NCBI GenBank assembly: GCA_052066835.1
Contig: JBQHRJ010000008.1
Direction: 5' to 3' (one strand)
DNA length: 64,000 nt
Source of the DNA: UBA2821 sp902763335
GTDB lineage: Bacteria > Bacillota > Clostridia > Lachnospirales > Lachnospiraceae
Program-made: the position numbers and the translations under genes
Notes under the pieces: model-generated
Database searches by the model: none
Told to the model about the DNA's origin: nothing
What the model saw: the letters and a program-made list of their open reading frames with translations, nothing else
Part shown: positions 52,681 to 61,868 of the stretch, piece by piece
Layout: each line of letters starts with the position of its first letter
How positions within the stretch are numbered: the first letter of the stretch is position 1

Positions 52681-53994
52681 TTACTGTGTCGTCTCATGGC
52701 TGCTGTTATCTCCCTGCCCCATTGTTGTGGCATCCGTACTCTGACTTGTGTCAGATGAAGTTTCCTCTTTTACAAGCTGTATCTTCACTACCGGTGCTGC
52801 TGCAGCAGTCAGATTATCAGGAAGTGTTATATTAAGCGGAACATTATTCTCTCCCTCTCCTACTCCTGACAAATCAATATATGCCGTCAATGTATCAACA
52901 TCAAAATTATCGAAAGCTTTACTCAGACCTTTAACCTGTATGGATGCATTTTCTCCGTCAGGATAGTTAACTGTATATCCCGGTGTAAGATTTCTGACCA
53001 CAATATCCTTTGTCTTTATATTAAATTTCTTTGTTACAAGCTGCTCTATCTCAGCAGTTACATTGACTAATAATTCATCATTATCATACAATACCGCACC
53101 TTCCGGTATATATCCTGTTATATCAATCGATATCTTGACATCACTATTTTTACCATTTATATCAAGAACATCACCCGGAATCGATATGCTGTCTATTCCG
53201 TTAAGATTCTCTCCTGCAATTTTAACAGTCTGTATATCACTCTTTACATCCGTAAGCTCGTACCCGTCTGCCGGTGTACCTGTAGTACTAAACTTAAGCG
53301 GAACTTCCTTAACCGAATAAACACCCAGATTTACATCTGCCGTATCCGTACTAAGCTGCGTGTATGAACCGAGGTCCACCAAAGTTCCTGATTCAGTATA
53401 GAATTTAATCGGCAGTGACACAGTAGTTGTCTCACTGTACTTTGTGAGATTGACTTCAACTACCGCTCTGTTTATTACATTGATTACAGACTCCGGAGCC
53501 GTAACCTCCACTGTGGACGGTGATACAGTCTCACTTCCCATAGTATAGCCGGACGCCATCTCTCCGCCTTCTTCTATCTGTATCTCATAATTTCTTGATA
53601 TTATTTTTTCAACCTTTAATGTCATTGTAGTTGTTTTCTGTGTAATATCAACATTTTTTTCATATTTTGAATATCTGTGTTTAACCACAATCGGTACTGC
53701 ATATACATTAGACATCTCACTAAATGATGCTTCTGCCACAAAATCATCTTTGGTAAGTTTATCTATCGAAGATCTAGGTCCCGTAACAACTATGGATGCC
53801 GTATCTCCTGATACAATATCATATACCTGATTCTGTGAAGTTATGACATCCTCATCCTTTGTCACAACCGGGATACCACTTATAGTTTTTGAAACCGTCG
53901 GATCATCAATATTTACAACTACCAGCCACAGCATAATGGCAAACAGTACTGATAACAACTTTAATAACAGATTATTTGACAGTATCTTTTTCAT
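52681..53994 (-). CDS. cdaR: YbbR-domain protein, regulator of c-di-AMP cyclase (CdaR)
   Basis: A 437-residue protein. One N-terminal membrane helix (about residues 9-27) is followed by repeated YbbR domains outside the membrane (four can be picked out between about 45 and 405). The last 30 residues form a Ser/Thr/Gln-rich tail. CdaR binds and modulates the membrane cyclase CdaA. It overlaps the end of cdaA by about 23 bases. GGAAGG before the ATG at 53994 sets the start. Confidence 0.93.
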   Translation of the reverse strand: MKKILSNNLLLKLLSVLFAIMLWLVVVNIDDPTVSKTISGIPVVTKDEDVITSQNQVYDIVSGDTASIVVTGPRSSIDKLTKDDFVAEASFSEMSNVYAVPIVVKHRYSKYEKNVDITQKTTTMTLKVEKIISRNYEIQIEEGGEMASGYTMGSETVSPSTVEVTAPESVINVINRAVVEVNLTKYSETTTVSLPIKFYTESGTLVDLGSYTQLSTDTADVNLGVYSVKEVPLKFSTTGTPADGYELTDVKSDIQTVKIAGENLNGIDSISIPGDVLDINGKNSDVKISIDITGYIPEGAVLYDNDELLVNVTAEIEQLVTKKFNIKTKDIVVRNLTPGYTVNYPDGENASIQVKGLSKAFDNFDVDTLTAYIDLSGVGEGENNVPLNITLPDNLTAAAAPVVKIQLVKEETSSDTSQSTDATTMGQGDNSSHETTQ

Positions 53995-54856
53995 TATCAT
54001 GCCTTCCCTTCCATATCTTGAAGCGTTTAGACTCCACTTTCTTATTCTGGGCTGTTACTAAATACTTTCTAAGCTGCTCCCCATCTATATTTCTGTATAT
54101 CTTTCCCTCAAGTGCCACTGCAACCTTTCCTGTCTCCTCTGACACTATAATAGTAAGACTGTCAGTAACCTCGCTGACACCCACTCCTGCCCTGTGACGT
54201 GTTCCCAGTTCTTTACTGAGTTCCATATTGTCAGACAAAGGAAGATAACATGTTGCGGACACTATCCTGTCATGCCTTATTATCACTGCACCATCATGAA
54301 GTGGAGTATTATGCTCAAATATATTAATAAGAAGCTGGCTGCTGATAACAGAATCAATATCTATACCTGTTCTTTCATATTCGCTGAGCGAAACTTCCTG
54401 CTCTATTACCACTAAAGCTCCCGTTTTAGTCTTGGCAAGCTCATATGTGGCTTTTATAAGTTCATTTATTGTTCTGTCGCTGAATTTTTCATTTACATTT
54501 TTTGATTCATCACCGATATTGAAATTTGCAAATATGTTCTTCCGTCCTATCTGCTCAAGCGCTCTTCTAAGCTCAGGCTGAAAAACAATAATGACAGCTA
54601 TAATACCTACATTCAATGTTTTTTCGGCAAGCCATAATATAGTTGTAAGATTAAATATCGATGCAAACATAACGAATACTAAAAGCATAACTATACCTTT
54701 AAAAAGCTGCCACGACCTTGTATCCTTAATCCACACCATAACCTCATATATCAGAAAGGAGATTATAACTATCTCCAACGCATCTGTTGGCTTAAAATCC
54801 GGAATAACAAGATATGAACTTGCAAAATCAATAATATTTTGAATAACCGCTCTCAT
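53972..54856 (-). CDS. cdaA: Diadenylate cyclase CdaA
   Basis: A 294-residue membrane enzyme that makes c-di-AMP from two ATP. About three N-terminal helices (residues 27-95) precede the DAC domain. That domain carries the catalytic DGA (188-190) and RHR (220-222) motifs. The order cdaA-cdaR-glmM is the standard Firmicute cluster. c-di-AMP controls potassium and osmolyte balance and wall strength. Confidence 0.97.
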   Translation of the reverse strand: MRAVIQNIIDFASSYLVIPDFKPTDALEIVIISFLIYEVMVWIKDTRSWQLFKGIVMLLVFVMFASIFNLTTILWLAEKTLNVGIIAVIIVFQPELRRALEQIGRKNIFANFNIGDESKNVNEKFSDRTINELIKATYELAKTKTGALVVIEQEVSLSEYERTGIDIDSVISSQLLINIFEHNTPLHDGAVIIRHDRIVSATCYLPLSDNMELSKELGTRHRAGVGVSEVTDSLTIIVSEETGKVAVALEGKIYRNIDGEQLRKYLVTAQNKKVESKRFKIWKGRHDNEKDTVK

Positions 54857-54896
54857 TTTTGTCTCACATCCTTCCGCACTGATTTAAATTTTAATC

Positions 54897-55868
54897 TTAT
54901 CTGCTGTTTCTTCTAACATTCTTGACGTCTGCCTTACGTGTATTGATTCTGGTAACCTTGATATCTGCAGACACCATATTCACCTTAGGCACTGCCTTTA
55001 CATAGTAATAATAATCTTCATCCTCAAACTGTACATATTCAGTTCTCGTATAATCAACTGATAATATAAAATACTGTACAATATAAGCTATTCCCATAGA
55101 TACCAGTATTCCAACAACTATCCCCCATACCGGAACAATTGTTTCAATCTCCATAAATATAACACCAAGCAGAATAACTACCATATTCACTATTCCGCCT
55201 GTGACAATAGCAATGCTCCATGCATAGTCCATGGAACGTCTCTTTATAACATATACCACTACAAGCGTAATTGCAAATGTAAAAAGTATAAGATACATTT
55301 CTTTACTACCAAGCATTTCAGTTAAAACAGATACTACTTTCTGCATTTCTGAGTCTGCTGAAGCATTGGTTATTGCTGCCGCATTTTGTCCTATATAATA
55401 TATCATGAAATACATTATAGTTGCAAAACAGACCGATATAATGGATATTGGTGTAGCAACAAGTCCCATAATTATAGGAAACAGATATGGTATCTTTATG
55501 CAGAATAAAACCGGCATAAGAATAAGTGCATAAGCGTCCGACGGTGCAAATCTGAAATATAAAATATACATAATGAGCAATATAGCTGCAAATATAACCG
55601 CAAGCAATGTCTCTAACGCATATATGTGTGCCACAAGAAACAACATCATAATCGCAAGAATAATTTTTATCGGCATAAACGCACATACAAGTCCGATAAT
55701 AACTACAATAGCAGGATTCTTAAGTATAGACATATATCCCACATTCATATTAATAACTATCATACACAAAACTGCCGCACAAAACTTAAGTGCCGGCTCA
55801 ACATATGACGTATAAGTTCCATAAATATTTTTCAAATATTCCTTAATAGTCAAAAGTCTCGTCATCAT
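54897..55868 (-). CDS. Multi-spanning membrane protein of unknown function
   Basis: A 323-residue protein with about nine hydrophobic segments and a cytoplasmic-type C-terminal tail of some 50 residues, rich in Tyr and basic residues (EDEDYYYYVKAVPKVN, ending KNVRRNSR). No named family is recognised. It overlaps the previous gene by 26 bases and precedes cdaA by 40 bases, so it is probably co-transcribed with the c-di-AMP genes. Confidence 0.78.
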   Translation of the reverse strand: MMTRLLTIKEYLKNIYGTYTSYVEPALKFCAAVLCMIVINMNVGYMSILKNPAIVVIIGLVCAFMPIKIILAIMMLFLVAHIYALETLLAVIFAAILLIMYILYFRFAPSDAYALILMPVLFCIKIPYLFPIIMGLVATPISIISVCFATIMYFMIYYIGQNAAAITNASADSEMQKVVSVLTEMLGSKEMYLILFTFAITLVVVYVIKRRSMDYAWSIAIVTGGIVNMVVILLGVIFMEIETIVPVWGIVVGILVSMGIAYIVQYFILSVDYTRTEYVQFEDEDYYYYVKAVPKVNMVSADIKVTRINTRKADVKNVRRNSR

Positions 55869-56292
55869 ACTCGGTTTCTCCTATCTTAGCCTCTCTCTTC
55901 TCACGCTGCTCTTTCTTATATATTCTGCACAATTTCTTTAAATCTTCCACATATGTCCTGTTACTCTCCTGCATCACCCTGTACTTAACCGAGTAAACTA
56001 TATATGCAAGCAGCATGTACACAATAACAATTGCAATATATAAAATGATGAGCTTTCTTCCCCATCCCCATATATCTATCTCCGTAACATGCTTCATTAA
56101 GTAATCCATTCTGCAAATTCCTATAACCACCAGCATTGCAATATAGCACACGGTTATAAGTAATGCTGTATTTATCATATTATATCCAACATAATCATTC
56201 TTGTAATATTTTGATGACTTTATGGATTTTTGTTCTTTCTGTTCATATAGTGCAAGCCGGGTCATTATCTTTACTTTATCTTCACTGACCAT
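55843..56292 (-). CDS. Small two-helix membrane protein of unknown function
   Basis: A 149-residue protein. An N-terminal soluble part (about 1-35), two membrane helices (about 40-58 and 78-102) and a highly charged C-terminal helix (EDLKKLCRIYKKEQREKREAK) can be seen. I prefer the ATG at 56292 because GGAG lies about nine bases before it. A -10 box TATAAT lies near 56337, with a poor -35. It is probably the first gene of the unit that leads to cdaA, glmM and galE. Confidence 0.72.
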   Translation of the reverse strand: MVSEDKVKIMTRLALYEQKEQKSIKSSKYYKNDYVGYNMINTALLITVCYIAMLVVIGICRMDYLMKHVTEIDIWGWGRKLIILYIAIVIVYMLLAYIVYSVKYRVMQESNRTYVEDLKKLCRIYKKEQREKREAKIGETEYDDETFDY

Positions 56293-56429
56293 ATTCTCTG
56301 ACTCCTCTCCGATATATGTATACACTTATACTGATGTATTATAGCATATGAAAATAAATATATCTATTAAATTTTTGTTACACATACCGCAGATTATCTT
56401 CCCATAAGAATATCCTGTCATAACAAAAC

Positions 56430-56475
56430 CAGAAAATGCATGTTATATAGTCCACATTCATTTTCTGGTCCGTTT
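56430..56475 (-). terminator. Terminator of the flavodiiron protein gene
   Basis: On the minus strand ACCAGAAAATG pairs with CATTTTCTGGT around a long loop and is followed by TTTG. The T-run is short. Confidence 0.6.
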
Positions 56476-56494
56476 TATAGTCTGATATGACTGC

Positions 56495-57664
56495 TTATTT
56501 TCCTATAAGGCTGTCTCTCAGTTTATTCATCTGTTCAATGTTTTCATCCTTCATTACAGACTTGATTGAAACCACATCATCCAGCACCGTAATGTTTTTC
56601 ATTGTTTCAAGTATAGCTCTCATCTGCTTTGCTACCATAGGTGCCCATGAGCCGTTTTCTATGAGACCTACTGTTCTCTTCTGATAATTTTTCGCTTTTA
56701 AGTGATGTAAAAAATCCTCCATGCATGGGAACAGTCCGCCATCGTATGTTGCACACGCAAGAACAAGTCTGTCATAACGGAACGCATCCTCTACAGCCTC
56801 TGCCATATCATCTCTTGATAAATCTGTGACTGCCACCTTATCTGTGCATGATTCTCTTAACATCTCTGCAAATTTTTCTGCTGCCTCTGCAGTATTGCCA
56901 TGAATAGATGCATATGCTACAAGTATTCCCTTATCTTCCGGTTCATAACTGCTCCATGTATTATATTTGTCAATATAATATCCAAGCTTTTCCTTAAGAA
57001 TCGGTCCATGAAGCGGACAAATCATTTCTATGTCAAGTGTTGCAGCTTTCTTAAGAAGTGCCTGTACCTGTGCACCGTATTTACCGACTATGTTGAAATA
57101 GTATCTTCTTGCCTCACATGCCCAGTCTTCATCAGTGTCAAGTGCACCAAATTTTCCAAATCCGTCAGCACTGAAAAGTATTTTTTCTTTTTTCTCGTAT
57201 TCAACCATAACCTCCGGCCAGTGAACCATTGGTGCCATAACAAATACAAGTGTATGTTCGCCAAGAGACAGTTCGTCTCCCTCTTTAACCACAACTTTAT
57301 GATCATCATCAAGATTTACCTCGAAGAACTGTGGAATCATTGTAAATGTCTTTGCATTTCCCACTATCTTTGCATCAGGATATGTATCTATGAATTTCTG
57401 GATATTAGAGGCATGGTCAGGCTCCATATGTGACACAATAAGATAATCCGGTTTTCTGTCTCCGAGTTCTTTTGCAAGATTTGCAAACCACTGCTCTGTC
57501 ACCCTTTTATCTGCTGTATCCATTACGGCAATCTTTTCATCGAGAATAACATACGAATTATATGACACACCGTTTGGTACTATATACTGACTTTCAAATA
57601 AATCAATGTCATGATCATCTACACCTATGTATTTTACTGAATCGCTGATTTTAACTTCGCTCAT
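56495..57664 (-). CDS. A-type flavodiiron protein (FprA-like)
   Basis: A 389-residue protein that reduces oxygen (or nitric oxide) to harmless products in anaerobes. The N-terminal metallo-beta-lactamase-like domain holds the di-iron ligands in SHMEPDHAS, with later histidines in MVHWPE and CPLHGPIL. The C-terminal flavodoxin domain begins around residue 250, with the FMN loop ASIHGNTAEAAE. Its electron donor (rubredoxin or a reductase) is not adjacent. AAAGGAG precedes the ATG. Confidence 0.95.
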   Translation of the reverse strand: MSEVKISDSVKYIGVDDHDIDLFESQYIVPNGVSYNSYVILDEKIAVMDTADKRVTEQWFANLAKELGDRKPDYLIVSHMEPDHASNIQKFIDTYPDAKIVGNAKTFTMIPQFFEVNLDDDHKVVVKEGDELSLGEHTLVFVMAPMVHWPEVMVEYEKKEKILFSADGFGKFGALDTDEDWACEARRYYFNIVGKYGAQVQALLKKAATLDIEMICPLHGPILKEKLGYYIDKYNTWSSYEPEDKGILVAYASIHGNTAEAAEKFAEMLRESCTDKVAVTDLSRDDMAEAVEDAFRYDRLVLACATYDGGLFPCMEDFLHHLKAKNYQKRTVGLIENGSWAPMVAKQMRAILETMKNITVLDDVVSIKSVMKDENIEQMNKLRDSLIGK

Positions 57665-57704
57665 TTTTTATCTCCTTTTACTGATTATTTTAACATTTGC
57701 ATTA

Positions 57705-57733
57705 ATTATAAAATATTCCATTACTTTTTACAA
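57705..57733 (-). promoter_or_regulatory. Promoter of the flavodiiron protein gene
   Basis: A -35 box TTGTAA (57728-57733), a 17-base spacer and a perfect -10 box TATAAT (57705-57710) lie between the terminator of the surface-protein gene and this gene's start. Confidence 0.8.
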
Positions 57734-57755
57734 GGCACAAATACACCTGCTCTTT

Positions 57756-57789
57756 AAAAAAACCACCCGGACTTTCAATGTCCGGATGG
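57756..57789 (-). terminator. Terminator of the surface-protein gene
   Basis: CCATCCGGAC pairs with GTCCGGGTGG around a seven-base loop and is followed on the minus strand by TTTTTTT. Confidence 0.92.
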
Positions 57790-57806
57790 CTCTGATTAAC
57801 TATATT

Positions 57807-60800
57807 TTATTCCTGTTCTTTTGTTTTCTTTCTTCCAAAGAAACATCCGCATGCTACAGCCATAGCTGACATTAACATTACAAATAATGAATTTGATGAT
57901 GTGTCTCCTGTCTTAACCTGTTTTGCAGGTGCTGTTGTTGTAGGCTGCTGTGTTGTCGGTGTCTGAGTTGTTGTTACATCTGGTGTTGTTGTCTCTTCAT
58001 GTGTCGTTGTTTCTTCCGGTGTCGTTGTCTCCTCTGGTGTTGTTGTTTCTTCCGGTGTCGTTGTCTCCTCTGGTGTTGTTGTTTCTTCCGGTGTCGTTGT
58101 CTCCTCATTAAGTTTATAGTAAACTTTAAGTATTGTAGAACTGTCCTCTTTTACAACATCTGTCTCATTACTCTCATCTGTTGTTGTATGCACATATCCG
58201 TCAATCTTAATGATTTCTGCCGTTACTTCCTCACCTGTTGTTCCCGGTATGCCGTCTTTCTCCGTATACAGCTTGTATGTTCCGTCTTCCTGCTCTACAT
58301 AATACTCAACCTTGTATGAAGAATCTTTCTCATACTTGTAATATACTTTAAGTGTTGTAGAACCGTCAGGATTTACTACATCTGTCTCATTAGACTCTGT
58401 AACTGTAACGTGTGTGTAACCGTCATATTTCTTTTCTTCTGCAGTAACTGTCTTTCCTGCATATACATTATCAGTTGTCGTCTCATCCTTTTTTGCAAAT
58501 GAGCCGTCAGGCTGTTCAAGATAATATTCTGTCTTGTACTTAGTAATAGTCGGAACATAATATGCATTCATCTTATATGTCTTATCTGCCTGCTCAATCT
58601 TTACAGAGTATGACTCATTTTTATCTTTGTTCAATGTATAACCGTCTGATGTATATTTAGATTCATAATCTGCGTCTGCATCTGTTACTGTGTATGTTGT
58701 TCCCACAGTACCTGACTTAACATCAGTTGATTCTACATATTCATATTCTCCTGTGTCAGGATTTAACTTATAGTAATTAAGTTTGTATCCTGCCTCTTCC
58801 GGATCATAATATACATTCATCTCATATGTCTTGCCGGCTTCCGTAAGACTTACCTTATATGTTTCATTCTTTGATGTATTAACCTTATAATTAGGATATT
58901 TTGTTCCATAATCAGCATCTACATCTGTTACCTTATACTCTTTTCCAACGTAACCTGTCTTTGTAGTAGTTGTGTCAGCTAATTCGTATTCTCCTGTTGT
59001 TTTGTTAAGCTTATAATAGTTAAGCTTATAGTAAGCTTCCTCAGGATCATAGTACACATTCATGTCATACTTAGTATTAGCTTTCTTTAACTCTACGCTG
59101 TCTTCCTGTGTCTTCTTTGTGCTCAATGCATAATGTTCTGACGCATATTTTGTCTTGTAACCAGGGTCAACCTCTGTAGCTGTGTATGTATCACCTACCG
59201 CTCCGTTCTTAACAGCTGATGCTGCATCCGCATCCTCTGTATATTTTCCTGTTTCAGGATTGTATTTCCAGTAATGAAGCTGATATGATGCTTCTACAGG
59301 ATCATAATATACATCCATCTCATAGAGCGTATCTTTCTGTGCCAGTGTTGCCTTATCATTCTGTGGTTTCACACTGCTGAGTGCATAGTTAGAATCCACA
59401 TATTTTGTAGGATAAGTTCCATCCACATCGGATGCTGTTACATCAGTGCCAACATATCCTTCCTTTACTGATGAAGAATCTATCTTCTCGTATTCACCTG
59501 TTGTCTTATTCTTTAACCAGTAATTCAGTCTATATGTAGCTTTATCTTTAAGATTATAATAAAGCTTAAGAACTGATGAGCCATCTGCCGCTACAGTAAT
59601 CTGACTGATTGATTTTCCGTCAACATTTGTGTAATCATATCCTTCATATGTCTTCTTGTATCCGTTGTCTGTATCATTAACAACATCTTCTGCTGTAGCA
59701 TTATCTTCTGTTACAGTATCTCTATCCTGTAATATATAGTTATCAGGATCATTTTCATCCTGAAGGTAATACTCTACCTTATATGATGCCTTGCCATCTA
59801 TAGGTTTGAATTCATTTGTAAACTGGAATGAATGTATCGTATGGTTTGCCTTTGATGAACCTACTGCTGATGTAAATCCCATGTAGACAGTCTTTCCATT
59901 GAATTTATCCATATTAACAGTCTGCTCTATCTGTGCTGTTTCAGGTCTTACTGCGTTTTTAAAATCTCCGTTTGCATACCTTACATACATCTTTGTTCCA
60001 TCGTAATCAACCCAGACTGTGAAGAGTCTGTCATTTACATTCTTGTCTGCAAAACGTGTTGCACATGTACTGCTTCTACTCTCTGTATTTGTAGGACCGT
60101 TTAATGCAGCTTCAAGTGCTGTTGTATTATCAAGAACTCCGCCTGCACAGGCATTAAAATATGCAAGATTTTTAAACTCATAATAATCGCCTGACGAACC
60201 TGTCTTTTTCTCTGTCTCTGTAGGATCAAGTCCGTTTATATAATCTATAGCCTCATGCTTTGTAACCTGCCCGTCAAGAGTGATTCCAACATGGTCAAAT
60301 CTCTCATTGAACTTGTAGTTTCTGTAACCTGCATAATCCCGATCAGTACCTGTTCCATATGGATTTGCCGGGTTCGGATATGTAGTTGTGTTATTATAAT
60401 TCCAGTTTTTATGGAAATATATCTGGTTATCAAATCCCCAGTTAGCATAAGCTGTTCCTGTTCCTGCAGCCGATGCCTTAGTATCACAGTACGCACCGTT
60501 AAAGAATGAATCAAGCTCTATAGCCATACTGTTATCAATACCTGCATAACCTATTCCACTACCGGCTCTTGTATCATGTGTAGGATTTGTTGTCATAAGA
60601 AATGCAATACCGTCTCCGCCGACTTCCCTTGCATGCTCTTCTCCACCTGTCTGTCCTGTATTTACACATGCATCAGGCATTGAAAATGTAAATTTCGTGG
60701 AAAACTCTGCTGATGAGTTTAACTTAAAGCCGTCCGACAGGAAAGCCTCACCACTTCTGTAATCCTTGTAGCTGTCTGCTGCCTCATTTCCTTCAGCATC

Positions 60801-61121
60801 GCCTACCTTAACGCCCTTTATAAGACGGATAACATTTTCAGGATTCTCCGCATTTTTTGAATAATTGTTCTTAACAATTCCTGGAAGATTTTCTCCAGAA
60901 ATGGTATACGGACTACCTGCACCATTCTGTGCCTGACCTGCAAATTTCCACGAACTTGATGAGAAATCTTTGCCGGTTCCCGCACCCTGTGCAAATATAA
61001 CCGTATCAGGTTCTTCTGCGTACACTTTGTCCGTCAGTCTTCCATACCCCGTAAAGCTGGTAACTACAAGGGCTGTAGCCAACGTAAGTGCTTCAATACG
61101 TTTTTTTACTTTTCGGTTCAT
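57807..61121 (-). CDS. Large surface protein: L-type lectin-like domain, seven MucBP-like repeats, Thr/Glu-rich stalk, wall-sorting tail
   Basis: An 1104-residue exported protein. A signal peptide (cleavage after about residue 35, VYA) precedes a lectin-like beta domain (about 40-437) with GGDGIAFLMTTNPTHD and IDNSMAIELDSFFN. Seven repeats of about 75-85 residues follow (444-1005). They share starts such as YKLNYYKLN and ends such as MNVYYDPEE, and resemble MucBP units. Then come seven ETTTPE-type hexapeptides and a Thr/Gln/Pro stretch. The tail has KTGD (about 1070), a hydrophobic helix and RKK. The sorting motif reads QVKTG, not LPxTG. It probably binds host or dietary glycans. Confidence 0.9.
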   Translation of the reverse strand: MNRKVKKRIEALTLATALVVTSFTGYGRLTDKVYAEEPDTVIFAQGAGTGKDFSSSSWKFAGQAQNGAGSPYTISGENLPGIVKNNYSKNAENPENVIRLIKGVKVGDAEGNEAADSYKDYRSGEAFLSDGFKLNSSAEFSTKFTFSMPDACVNTGQTGGEEHAREVGGDGIAFLMTTNPTHDTRAGSGIGYAGIDNSMAIELDSFFNGAYCDTKASAAGTGTAYANWGFDNQIYFHKNWNYNNTTTYPNPANPYGTGTDRDYAGYRNYKFNERFDHVGITLDGQVTKHEAIDYINGLDPTETEKKTGSSGDYYEFKNLAYFNACAGGVLDNTTALEAALNGPTNTESRSSTCATRFADKNVNDRLFTVWVDYDGTKMYVRYANGDFKNAVRPETAQIEQTVNMDKFNGKTVYMGFTSAVGSSKANHTIHSFQFTNEFKPIDGKASYKVEYYLQDENDPDNYILQDRDTVTEDNATAEDVVNDTDNGYKKTYEGYDYTNVDGKSISQITVAADGSSVLKLYYNLKDKATYRLNYWLKNKTTGEYEKIDSSSVKEGYVGTDVTASDVDGTYPTKYVDSNYALSSVKPQNDKATLAQKDTLYEMDVYYDPVEASYQLHYWKYNPETGKYTEDADAASAVKNGAVGDTYTATEVDPGYKTKYASEHYALSTKKTQEDSVELKKANTKYDMNVYYDPEEAYYKLNYYKLNKTTGEYELADTTTTKTGYVGKEYKVTDVDADYGTKYPNYKVNTSKNETYKVSLTEAGKTYEMNVYYDPEEAGYKLNYYKLNPDTGEYEYVESTDVKSGTVGTTYTVTDADADYESKYTSDGYTLNKDKNESYSVKIEQADKTYKMNAYYVPTITKYKTEYYLEQPDGSFAKKDETTTDNVYAGKTVTAEEKKYDGYTHVTVTESNETDVVNPDGSTTLKVYYKYEKDSSYKVEYYVEQEDGTYKLYTEKDGIPGTTGEEVTAEIIKIDGYVHTTTDESNETDVVKEDSSTILKVYYKLNEETTTPEETTTPEETTTPEETTTPEETTTPEETTTHEETTTPDVTTTQTPTTQQPTTTAPAKQVKTGDTSSNSLFVMLMSAMAVACGCFFGRKKTKEQE
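57999..58105. repeat. Tandem coding repeat for the ETTTPE stalk
   Basis: An 18-base unit, alternating so that the pattern recurs every 36 bases, encodes six consecutive ETTTPE-type hexapeptides. The near identity of the 36-base units points to recent expansion, and copy number may vary between strains. Confidence 0.85.
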
Positions 61122-61220
61122 AATTGTTCCTCCTATTAACTTTTTATTTTTATGCCACCTATGATAGCACGCTTACCTATTTTTATACATACTTGTTTTT
61201 TAAATTACACAAATCCATTT

Positions 61221-61862
61221 TTACTTTGTTCCAAAGATTCTGTCTCCTGCATCTCCCAGTCCAGGACATATATATGCATCATCATTCAGGCATCTGTCAA
61301 GCTGTCCTATGTAGAGCTGAATATCAGGATGTGCCGCCATCAATCTGTCAATTCCTTCAGGTGCTGCAATGATAGACATGAATTTTATCTTTTTACCGCC
61401 ATGCTGCTTGATAAAGTTGACGGCTGCAACTGCCGAACCGCCTGTTGCAAGCATCGGGTCTGTTACAACTATCACTCTTTCATCTATAGGTGTAGGCAGT
61501 TTGCAATAATATTCTTCCGGTTCATGAGTCTCCTCATTTCTGCAGAGTCCTATATGTCCTACTTTAGCACTAGGCGTAAGTGCAAGGATTCCTCCAACCA
61601 TTCCAAGACCGGCTCTTAAGATAGGTACCACTGCAAGCTTTCTTCCTTCTATCATCGGAGTCATACACTTTTCAATAGGTGTCTCTATCTCCACATCCTC
61701 AGTCGGAAGATCCCTGAGTGCCTCATATCCCATAAGCATCGCAATCTCTTCAACCAGACTTCTAAACTCATTTGTTCCCGTCTTTTTGTCTCTTAGCATT
61801 GATATTTTGTGTTTGATGAGCGGATGCTCAAGTATTGTTACATTTTCAAAATTTTTATACAT
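61221..61862 (-). CDS. upp: Uracil phosphoribosyltransferase
   Basis: A 213-residue enzyme that makes UMP from uracil and PRPP. It begins ENVTILEHPLIKHKISMLRD; the PRPP loop is VVTDPMLATGGSA and the uracil site lies in YICPGLGDAGDRIFGT. GGAGG lies before the start. It begins six bases after uraA, giving an uptake-and-salvage pair. Confidence 0.97.
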   Translation of the reverse strand: MYKNFENVTILEHPLIKHKISMLRDKKTGTNEFRSLVEEIAMLMGYEALRDLPTEDVEIETPIEKCMTPMIEGRKLAVVPILRAGLGMVGGILALTPSAKVGHIGLCRNEETHEPEEYYCKLPTPIDERVIVVTDPMLATGGSAVAAVNFIKQHGGKKIKFMSIIAAPEGIDRLMAAHPDIQLYIGQLDRCLNDDAYICPGLGDAGDRIFGTK

Positions 61863-61868
61863 TTTACA

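Noticed and set aside
57999..58105. Regular tandem repeats as a CRISPR array
   Set aside because: The units are contiguous, without spacers, stay in frame and encode ETTTPE hexapeptides of the surface protein.
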